Below, in pieces: positions 57,798 through 64,000 of a stretch of 64,000 nucleotides of DNA. Under the pieces are notes generated by a model, which saw only the letters and a program-made list of their open reading frames with translations, was not told the DNA's origin and did no database searches. The stretch spans positions 124,001-188,000 of the forward strand of contig JAGAIW010000138.1 of NCBI GenBank assembly GCA_017626305.1, given 5' to 3'. The translations under genes were made by a program, and so were the position numbers. The DNA is from Clostridia bacterium. Its GTDB lineage: Bacteria > Bacillota > Clostridia > Christensenellales > Borkfalkiaceae. Positions within the stretch are counted from its first letter, which is position 1. Each line of letters starts with the position of its first letter.

Positions 57798-57858
57798 TTG
57801 CCTTCTCCGTTTTTTCTTCTATTGTACTCCTTTTTTTAAGAAAAAGCAAATCTTTTGA

Positions 57859-58467
57859 CTATCTTTGTCGTAACGTTTCAATCAGCCGCGCCGTCCAGTC
57901 CATGGAAACGCATAACATCAGTATCGTCGCCAACACAAACGCAAGCGGTTTGGGGCATATCCCGATAAGCTTTTTAAGCGGTAAAAAGAAAAAACGCATA
58001 AACACGAACAGCAAAACGCCCCAAACCATAGAAACGGGCAAGCAAATATATCCGTCCATATTCATAGGATAATTTCTATACGTCCAAAGCGATAAATGTA
58101 AAACTTTATCTGAAAATACCCCCACGACAAGCTCTAAAAGCGTAGGCAAAAGAAAGCAAAATAACACATAAATCAAGTAACGTATGCTCGTTTTTTTGCA
58201 TTTTTTGAGTATTCCGCGCCCTTTTTGCGGCGTTCCTAACAGCAGATAAACGGACAAAAACGCCCACCCGTAAATGGGACAAAAGGGCAGCATGAGAAAC
58301 CCCCTATCCTGCCATACTCCCATGGATAGGTAGGTGTACAGCGTTTCAAACGCCCAGCCTAAAAAGGAAAGCGTCCAAAAGAGTAAAACGTACCGTCCTA
58401 TTCCGTAATTTTCTTTGCGTTTTTTCACTTTTACAGTATGTATTTTTAAGCCAAATTTCACGCGCAA
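57859..58467 (-). CDS. CmpB-family multi-span membrane protein (putative ABC transporter permease family)
   Basis: This 202-residue protein has five to six spans and the family words FLGWAFETLYTYLSMGVWQDRGFL, PFCPIYGWA and MDGYICLPVSMVWG. This family is annotated as putative ABC transporter permease, but no ATPase is adjacent and the role is unproven. The start is uncertain. The first codon of the longest frame is TTG without a ribosome binding site; GTG codons 2 and 13 codons later are alternatives. Confidence 0.75.
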   Translation of the reverse strand: MRVKFGLKIHTVKVKKRKENYGIGRYVLLFWTLSFLGWAFETLYTYLSMGVWQDRGFLMLPFCPIYGWAFLSVYLLLGTPQKGRGILKKCKKTSIRYLIYVLFCFLLPTLLELVVGVFSDKVLHLSLWTYRNYPMNMDGYICLPVSMVWGVLLFVFMRFFFLPLKKLIGICPKPLAFVLATILMLCVSMDWTARLIETLRQR

Positions 58468-58542
58468 GCGCGCGTTAAGGAAAAAAATCTCTTTTTTGGC
58501 ATAAATTTTGTTAATTTTTTAATAAGAATTTGCGGAAAATAC

Positions 58543-58571
58543 TTGACGGTCTTTGGTGATTATGATATAAT
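58543..58571 (+). promoter_or_regulatory. Sigma-A promoter of the sipW operon
   Basis: TTGACG, a 17-bp spacer and TATAAT, with transcription predicted near 58578. Confidence 0.9.
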
Positions 58572-58591
58572 GAATAAAATTATACTTGATT

Positions 58592-58671
58592 ATTATGTCC
58601 TACTCTTTCCTTTTTGGGAAAAACGACATAATCCGACACACCCTTATACTACGTATAAAAGTTAACGTAGT
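58592..58671 (+). promoter_or_regulatory. Structured leader of the sipW operon
   Basis: The ~120-nt untranslated leader holds two inverted repeats: ATTATGTC/GACATAAT (58592-58632) and ACTACGT/ACGTAGT (58648-58671). Neither is followed by a T run, so they are not simple terminators. A regulatory role (protein or ligand binding) is possible; no known leader family was recognised. Confidence 0.5.
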
Positions 58672-58698
58672 TGCGAAAAACAGGAATAAGTGAGCACT

Positions 58699-59205
58699 AT
58701 GAGAAAATCCACGTTTTACGCATTACTGTTGGCGGCGAGCCTTGGGACGATCGGCGGACTTGCTTTGTCGGCGTATCTTTTTGACGACAATAATAAGCAC
58801 GTACGCAATATCCGTATCAACGCTTCGCAAGACCCCGTAAGCGATAAGTTGCAATTTAATAATTTATCGCTATACCCCGGCGATAAAACGACGTATGAAA
58901 TGAACACGTTTTTTGAAACGTCAGGGTTATACGACGCTAAAATCGTATTTACGGAACAAGAAGACGGCGGATTAAAAAATTACGTTGTCGCCACCTTAAC
59001 GGCGGACGGCGAAATTATTTATAAAGGTTCTTTAAAACAACTGCTCGGCACTACGCAATGGTTCGAGCTTACCCCCCAAAAAGACGAAACGGTGAATATC
59101 TCGTTGGTATATGAAATGCCGTTAGACGTTCAAAATGAAGCGCAGGGCACGTATGCGACCTTCGACGCGGAGCTCACCGTCGGACGGGATTTAAAAAAAG
59201 AGTAA
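58699..59205 (+). CDS. Exported or membrane-anchored small protein of the SipW/TasA-like locus
   Basis: This 168-residue protein has an N-terminal hydrophobic segment (residues ~5-25, FYALLLAASLGTIGGLALSAYLF) and then a beta-rich domain. LYPGDKTTYEMNTFFE and YATFDAELTVGRD are typical of TasA/camelysin-like sandwiches. It lacks the TYALFT cleavage motif of the other SipW substrates here and may stay anchored. It heads the operon, 12 bp before sipW. A GTG three codons earlier, closer to the AGGA, is an alternative start. Confidence 0.65.
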   Translation: MRKSTFYALLLAASLGTIGGLALSAYLFDDNNKHVRNIRINASQDPVSDKLQFNNLSLYPGDKTTYEMNTFFETSGLYDAKIVFTEQEDGGLKNYVVATLTADGEIIYKGSLKQLLGTTQWFELTPQKDETVNISLVYEMPLDVQNEAQGTYATFDAELTVGRDLKKE

Positions 59206-59217
59206 AGGTTATATGAT

Positions 59218-60144
59218 ATGGCGGTAAACTTAGAAGAAACTGCGTCGGAAGAAACGAAACCAGCGTCCGCGGAACAAACTCCCGTAGAACAGACGGCAAC
59301 AAAACTCGACGATAAAAAAACGTTCAACTGGAAAAAAATCGGCAAAATTGCGATAGACGTGATTATTTACGTATTTATTGCCATTTGTATGTTCGGGGTA
59401 ATCGTCACCATCTCTTCCGCAAACTCGGACGGCGCGGCGAATATTTTCGGACATCAAATGCGACTCGTTCAGTCCCCTTCCATGGAAAAGAGTGAATTCA
59501 CGGACACAAGCGCGTACGATATCAAGGATATCCCCACGCTTTCGGTGGTGTTTATTCAAACCGTACCCGAAAACGAAACGGAACGCACGAAATGGTACGA
59601 TAGCTTAAAAGAAGGCGACGTGCTCACGTTTAAATTTACATACACCAAGCAGGAAACGATTACCCACCGTTTAACGAAGAAAACCCCCATTGAAGGCGGT
59701 TGGCTGTTAGAGCTAGAAGGCGACAACAAAACTTCGCAAGACGGCGCGTTGACGCAGATTATCAATACGACGCTGAAAAACAGCACCAACTACGTAATCG
59801 GTAAGGTCGTCGGCGTGAACTATCCCATGGGGCTTTTCATCTATGCCTTAAAGCAGCCTGTCGGTTTGATTTTTATCGTTATCGTTCCCTGTCTTGTCAT
59901 TATTGCGTTTGAAGTATTCAAAATTCTCAGCGTTTTGAACGAAGACAAAAAAGCAAAAGCGCTTATCGCACAACAACAGCAACAAGAAGAAATCGATAAG
60001 CAGCAAAGCGAAATTGAAGAGCTTAAACGGCAGCTTGCCGCTATGCAAAATTTAAATTTGAAACAAACGGTATCGGAAGAAACAAAGCTAGACCCTACGG
60101 AAAACTCTCCCGTAGCGGAAGAAACGAAACCCGATAACGTGTAG
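59218..60144 (+). CDS. sipW: Signal peptidase I, SipW (ER) type
   Basis: SipW-type peptidases process TasA-like surface proteins. The 308-residue protein has one span (~43-65), the nucleophile Ser in LVQSPSMEKSE and the His of the ER-type dyad in ETITHRLTKK, where bacterial-type enzymes have Lys. LLELEGDNKTSQDG follows, then a second span (~217-240). After it comes a long Gln-rich coiled coil (~245-285), unusual for the family, which may gather the operon's products. A good ribosome binding site precedes it. Its likely substrates are the TasA-like proteins at 60.9, 61.9 and 23.6 kb. Confidence 0.92.
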   Translation: MAVNLEETASEETKPASAEQTPVEQTATKLDDKKTFNWKKIGKIAIDVIIYVFIAICMFGVIVTISSANSDGAANIFGHQMRLVQSPSMEKSEFTDTSAYDIKDIPTLSVVFIQTVPENETERTKWYDSLKEGDVLTFKFTYTKQETITHRLTKKTPIEGGWLLELEGDNKTSQDGALTQIINTTLKNSTNYVIGKVVGVNYPMGLFIYALKQPVGLIFIVIVPCLVIIAFEVFKILSVLNEDKKAKALIAQQQQQEEIDKQQSEIEELKRQLAAMQNLNLKQTVSEETKLDPTENSPVAEETKPDNV

Positions 60145-60154
60145 GAGGTATTTT

Positions 60155-60886
60155 ATGGATATAGTTATTACCGTTTTTATGGCATTCGCATGTATCATTA
60201 GTGCTTTTGCTATGCTCATTGTGGTGCGCGACATTCTCAAAGAATGGGCAATGCAACGCAAAGAATTGCGCGAAGACGCGAAAGCGAAAGCCGCCGCAGC
60301 AGCTGCGCCCGTGGTTGAAGAAGAACCCGCTCCCGTTCAGGAAGAAGTTGTTCCTGTCGTAGTGGAAGAACAACCTGCGCCCGTGGTCGAAGAAGCTCCT
60401 GCCGAAGAAATCGCCGTAGCAGAAGAAGTACCCGAAGAAGAGAAGGGTATCGTATTCTCCAAGGCGACGCAGACGTTGGAAGAAAAATATCTCGAATTGC
60501 CTGCTAAGCTCCGTGGCTATTACGACGAAATCGTTAAGTACGCTACCATGATGGAAGGCAGCAAACGTTTCAAGAATGCGCGTTACGAAGAATATAAAGT
60601 CGGCAACACCCGTCTTGTGCGCTTGCTCATCAAACGCGGCGTAATCACTTGCGAGCTTATCGTTCCCAACAACTCGTTCAAATCCTACGTATCCGAAAAC
60701 AAGCTGTCCGTCAAGATTGCTCCCACCGTCATTAAGGTGTTGGACGAAACGACGGTTCAGGCCGTTAAAGACAGTATCGATATCGTCGTTCAAACGGCTG
60801 CGGAAGAAAGAGAACTGAAAAAGCAACTCGCGAAAGAAAGACGCAAAAAAAGCCGTCAAGAAAAATCTGAAAACGAAAACAAATAA
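60155..60886 (+). CDS. Membrane-anchored cytoplasmic protein with Glu/Pro/Ala linker, unknown function
   Basis: This 243-residue protein has one N-terminal span (~5-25), a low-complexity linker rich in Val-Glu-Glu, Ala and Pro (~45-100) and a globular helical domain (LPAKLRGYYDEIVKYATMME, then RLVRLLIKRGVITCELIVPN). It ends in a Lys/Arg-rich tail. Similar C-terminal domains recur in Clostridial membrane proteins, but I know no function. Its place between sipW and two SipW substrates points to a role in surface-protein assembly. Its GGAGG site overlaps the sipW stop region. Confidence 0.7.
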   Translation: MDIVITVFMAFACIISAFAMLIVVRDILKEWAMQRKELREDAKAKAAAAAAPVVEEEPAPVQEEVVPVVVEEQPAPVVEEAPAEEIAVAEEVPEEEKGIVFSKATQTLEEKYLELPAKLRGYYDEIVKYATMMEGSKRFKNARYEEYKVGNTRLVRLLIKRGVITCELIVPNNSFKSYVSENKLSVKIAPTVIKVLDETTVQAVKDSIDIVVQTAAEERELKKQLAKERRKKSRQEKSENENK

Positions 60887-60909
60887 CATTTGACTAGGAG
60901 TACATAATC

Positions 60910-61584
60910 ATGGAAAAAAGCAACAAGAGCTTTCACTCTATCTTAGCCGCTTTCATTATCGTGTTGCTTTGCAGCGCAATGATCGTTACGGGAACGTATG
61001 CCCTGTTCACGGACACGTTCTCTCAAAAGACGGTGCTGAAAGCAGGTACTATGAAAATTAGACTGCTTAGAACTAAGCTGGAATACACCGAGTTGAACGG
61101 CGACGGTATCTTTGAAAGAAAAACCGACACCAGACAGTTGGTTTACGCACAACCCGAAGCAGGCGAAACAACCAGCACGGAAAACGTATTCGGTCTCACA
61201 AACGAAACCTTGCTTATCCCTACCAGCGAATACAAGGCTACCATGCGTTTGGAAAACAAGAGCGACGTTGCGTTTAACTACTACCTTTCTATTGAAGGTC
61301 TGGGCGACGCGGCAAAAAATCACTTCTCCGATAAGCTTACGGTAATCGTAGATACCGACCTTACGAACTCGGCGGCAGGCGCAGCGGGCGGCGAAACGAA
61401 AACCACCGTTAGTGTGGCGAATACCGCAATCGGCGACGCTAACGCTCCCGTTGGTCAAGTTTTGATTGGCGGTGTCGCGGACTTCACCGTTACCATTATC
61501 TTTGAACGCGACGCTACTAACGACGCGCAAGCGCAAGAAGCGAACTTCAACTTGACCGTTCACGCGGTACAAGTAGTCGCTTAA
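60910..61584 (+). CDS. TasA-like SipW-dependent secreted protein
   Basis: This 224-residue protein has the SipW-type signal (hydrophobic ~10-30, then TGTYALFTDTFSQKTVLKAG). A TasA/camelysin-like sandwich follows, with YKATMRLENKSDVAFNYYLSI, and strands up to the C-terminus. It is the right size for the major fibre-forming subunit of a TasA-type system. It is preceded by AGGAG and lies 23 bp after the membrane-linker protein. Confidence 0.85.
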   Translation: MEKSNKSFHSILAAFIIVLLCSAMIVTGTYALFTDTFSQKTVLKAGTMKIRLLRTKLEYTELNGDGIFERKTDTRQLVYAQPEAGETTSTENVFGLTNETLLIPTSEYKATMRLENKSDVAFNYYLSIEGLGDAAKNHFSDKLTVIVDTDLTNSAAGAAGGETKTTVSVANTAIGDANAPVGQVLIGGVADFTVTIIFERDATNDAQAQEANFNLTVHAVQVVA

Positions 61585-61893
61585 ATAATATATATAATAT
61601 TGTAGGCGAAAAAAGCCGAATAAAACCGCTTTTCCGTTTGGTTCATCCTTACGGAAAAGTGCGCTATACTTTTGACGGAACAAAGGCTGGATAATTGTTT
61701 TTGTTATTATAAGCGTAGCGTGGAATAACAAAAGGTTTCCCCCACGGGGGAAACGCGCCGCTTTGTCATGGTTTTATCGATCGGCAACGTCGTTTTCGGA
61801 GAAAGAGTATTGCTTTCCCCTATCGTTTTCGCGTGTGGGTGGATATTCTTATCCGATATCAATCAAAAATCAATTTTTTAAGGAGTTCTAAAT
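61585..61893 (+). promoter_or_regulatory. Intergenic region with hairpins before the large surface protein
   Basis: No gene is seen in this 309-bp gap. It holds CTTTTCCGT/ACGGAAAAG (about 61630-61660), which may be a terminator after the TasA-like gene, and a perfect GTTTCCCCC-AC-GGGGGAAAC hairpin (61735-61754) without a T run. A possible promoter (TTGACG at ~61672 with poor -10) is uncertain. The second hairpin would be in the leader of the last gene and may regulate it. Confidence 0.4.
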
Positions 61894-64000
61894 ATGAAAA
61901 AGAAGACACAGGTATTGTTTTCGTCCTTTGCGGCGATTGCAATGAGCGCAAGTGTTTGCGCTGGCGCAACGTACGCCTTGTTCACTTCCGAAACGCAAGT
62001 CAACGTAGCTGTTCAAGCAGGTACGGTTGAAATCGTTGCTACCGTGGACAAAGACACCGTTGCTACCAAGTCGGGTGTAAACTGGGACGTTTGGAACGGC
62101 ACGGCTACCACCTTAACGGACGGGAGCGTATTCTCCACGTTTGAAAACGGTGGCGGCGCTACGTTTACCGACAACAGCGTAAGCTTACAGCTCATGACTC
62201 CTGGCGACCAAGTCACGTTTACCATTGAGCTTGACAACAAGAGCAACGTAAACGCTATGTACAGAACGGTTGTTTTGCCTACGTACGACACGGGTCTTTT
62301 GGGCGGTTTGGAAATCACGTTCACCGACGTTACGACGGCAGAAACGGAAAAACTCGGCTCGGAAACGTTTGTGGGCGCGGCGGTTGCAGACTGGGCGCAG
62401 CTCCCCGAAAACGTTTCGGACGTTGAAAGAAAAATCCAAGTAACCATTACCCTTCCCGAAGACGCCGGTAACGAATACCAAGGCACGGAAGCAAAGCTTG
62501 TTTACTACGTAGAAGCCGTACAAGGCAACGCCGATATCAACAACGGTAACGTTGTAGACGCAGACGGCTATACCCTTATTCAAAACGCAACCGACCTTTG
62601 GAGATTGTCTGCTCAATACGCAAACCCCTATGGCGTATCCGTACTTTCCACGACCACGGCAGCTCCCGTGAAATATCGTCTTGCAAACGATATCGATTTG
62701 AACGGCGCGCCCTTCATGGCAATCGGTACGAAAGCAAATCCTTTTGATTGTGATTTTGACGGTAACGGCAAAACCGTATCCAACTTCACGGTAACCAACC
62801 GTTCGGGCGCAGGTTTGTTCGGCTACGTTGGCAAAGCGGGGAGCAACAACACCATTGAAAGCCTTACGGTGAAAAACGCGGTTATCAACACCAACAACAG
62901 CGGCGCAGGTATCGCAGGCGTCGTTTGGGGTAACGTCAATAGCTGTACGGTTGAAAACGTAGAAGTTACCGTAACCCCCTATTTTGATAAAGCTACGAAT
63001 GAATACATAGACGGCAACAAAGCAGGCGGCATTGTGGCTTACCTGCTTAACGGTACGGCAAACAATAACATTGTAAAAGACGTAGAAGTTACCGCTTATC
63101 GCGACCTTGGCGGCGTACTCGGTATGCTTTCCAACGACGGTTCTGCTACTCCCGTAGAAGCGAAAGGCAACAAAGCTACTGACGTTACGGTAGAATTTAT
63201 AGAAGGCTACGCATGCGTAGAAGAAGGCAAAGCGAAAGCTCAAAACAATATCGCGGCTATCGTCGGTAGAACGGGCGGTAAAGTTGACGTTGCAAACAAT
63301 ACGGCAAAGAACGTTAGCGTTCCTACCGTAGAAGTAAGCGCAGCGGAAGACCTTGCCGAAGCTTTCAAGCAAGGCGGCGAAGTTGTAATCGATAAAGACC
63401 TTGACGTTGGCGCAAATCTTATCATTCCCGCAGGCGTAACGGTTACGTTAGATTTAACAAAGGGTGACCTTTCCACCTATGCAGCAGGAAACAATTACAT
63501 TGAAAACTACGGTACGCTTGTTGTCAACGGCGGTACGATTGAAACGACTTGGCTTGATAACTACGGCGATATGGTATTAAATAATGTTACCGTTAAAAAT
63601 ACCCATACCGAAGCTCTCTATGCATATCCCGTATGTAATCTTGGCGGTACGTTAACCATCAATGATTGTAACATCTACTCTTCTGTACACGGTGTAGTTT
63701 CGGCTTATTCTGGTGTTACGAATATTAACGGCGGTACGTATACAATCGACGGCAAGCACCCGATAACCAGCCACATTTTCTATGCTGCAAACGGCGCAAC
63801 GATTAACGTTTACGACGCTACCGTTAAAAAAGGCGCAGATTTTAACAGAGATAGCGGACAAATCTTTTATGCAAATAGCCCTTCGACTATCAACGTATAC
63901 GGCGGTAGCTACGAATGGTTAGTCTGGGGCGATTTCGGTCCTATCTATATTCAAACCAACAACGTACATCTTTACGGCGGTAGCTATAAAGACTACGATA
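61894..64000 (+). CDS. SipW-dependent-type surface protein with beta-helix repeats, 3' end outside window
   Basis: At least 702 residues are present and the frame is open at the window edge. The N-terminus has a SipW-type signal (AGATYALFTSETQVNVAVQAG), then a TasA-like sandwich (~25-210), a GLUG-like region (FDGNGKTVSNFTV, AGLFGYVG, AGGIVAYLL, LGGVLGML) and a beta-helix-like tail with INGGTY and NVYGGSY turns. It is co-oriented with sipW. Its first ~210 residues are nearly the same as those of the 23.6-kb protein, and later parts are more diverged, so it is a paralogue. Confidence 0.85.
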   Translation, partial: MKKKTQVLFSSFAAIAMSASVCAGATYALFTSETQVNVAVQAGTVEIVATVDKDTVATKSGVNWDVWNGTATTLTDGSVFSTFENGGGATFTDNSVSLQLMTPGDQVTFTIELDNKSNVNAMYRTVVLPTYDTGLLGGLEITFTDVTTAETEKLGSETFVGAAVADWAQLPENVSDVERKIQVTITLPEDAGNEYQGTEAKLVYYVEAVQGNADINNGNVVDADGYTLIQNATDLWRLSAQYANPYGVSVLSTTTAAPVKYRLANDIDLNGAPFMAIGTKANPFDCDFDGNGKTVSNFTVTNRSGAGLFGYVGKAGSNNTIESLTVKNAVINTNNSGAGIAGVVWGNVNSCTVENVEVTVTPYFDKATNEYIDGNKAGGIVAYLLNGTANNNIVKDVEVTAYRDLGGVLGMLSNDGSATPVEAKGNKATDVTVEFIEGYACVEEGKAKAQNNIAAIVGRTGGKVDVANNTAKNVSVPTVEVSAAEDLAEAFKQGGEVVIDKDLDVGANLIIPAGVTVTLDLTKGDLSTYAAGNNYIENYGTLVVNGGTIETTWLDNYGDMVLNNVTVKNTHTEALYAYPVCNLGGTLTINDCNIYSSVHGVVSAYSGVTNINGGTYTIDGKHPITSHIFYAANGATINVYDATVKKGADFNRDSGQIFYANSPSTINVYGGSYEWLVWGDFGPIYIQTNNVHLYGGSYKDYD

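Noticed and set aside
1..64000. tRNA, rRNA, transposase or prophage genes
   Set aside because: None was recognised on either strand; gaps are filled by promoters, leaders, terminators and repeats.

Overview
The window reads as chromosome of a Firmicute of the class Clostridia, probably an uncultivated-type gut lineage. The reasons are strong AGGAGG-type ribosome binding sites, many consensus sigma-A promoters with 17-bp spacers, Clostridia-type gene orders, the spore-maturation pair spmA-spmB, GTP-type PEP carboxykinase, an SipW/TasA-like secretion locus, and TPP and r-protein leader RNAs. The order or family cannot be fixed from sequence reading alone. Most of the window is housekeeping DNA; the accessory content is surface proteins, dispersed repeats and a few unrecognised small genes.

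Layout. 1-1.8 kb: a truncated FAD oxidoreductase and rplS with its L19 leader. 1.9-4.8 kb: a Na+-translocating decarboxylase beta subunit with a small membrane partner, a cation-efflux protein and a small Xre regulator. 5-9.9 kb: mutY operon, an HtrA-like lipoprotein and yfbR. 9.9-10.8 kb: a TPP riboswitch controlling thiT. 10.8-14.1 kb: rimM, khpA, rpsP, ffh, ylxM. 14.1-23.2 kb: the translation/envelope cluster rpsB-tsf-[serine hydrolase]-pyrH-frr-uppS-cdsA-dxr-rseP. 23.6-26.5 kb: a 926-residue SipW-type surface protein behind a promoter with a G8 tract in its spacer. 26.6-30.7 kb: a ruvX-DUF1292 fusion and several small or unknown genes. 30.9-34.4 kb: rpmG-secE-nusG-rplK-rplA-rplJ-rplL with an L10 leader attenuator. 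35-40 kb: aminotransferase, ferredoxin, cysteine desulfurase, EF-G-like GTPase. 40.4-45.7 kb: PAP2 phosphatase and metG-tatD-radical SAM-rsmA. 45.7-53 kb: spmAB, a structured repeat, DUF1893, an aldo/keto reductase, pckA and a glycosyltransferase. 53.2-58.5 kb: proBAC, two ATP-grasp ligases and a membrane protein. 58.5-64 kb: a SipW/TasA-like operon ending in a surface protein that is cut by the window end.

The most interesting material: (i) the two large SipW-type surface proteins (minus strand at 23.6 kb, plus strand at 61.9 kb) are close paralogues in inverted orientation, and one has a homopolymeric G tract between perfect -35 and -10 boxes, which suggests phase variation; (ii) an inverted pair of ~180-bp palindrome-rich elements (34.83-35.01 and 47.09-47.27 kb), the second with its own promoter and terminator; (iii) several genes whose -10 box lies 6-8 nt from the start codon (ruvX, cysteine desulfurase, PAP2), predicting leaderless mRNAs; (iv) an in-frame ruvX-DUF1292 fusion that keeps an internal ribosome binding site; (v) sporulation-type promoters in front of spmA (sigma-E-like) and of a small membrane protein (sigma-G-like).

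No tRNA, rRNA, CRISPR array, transposase or phage gene was seen. All functional assignments come from reading motifs; no database search was run.
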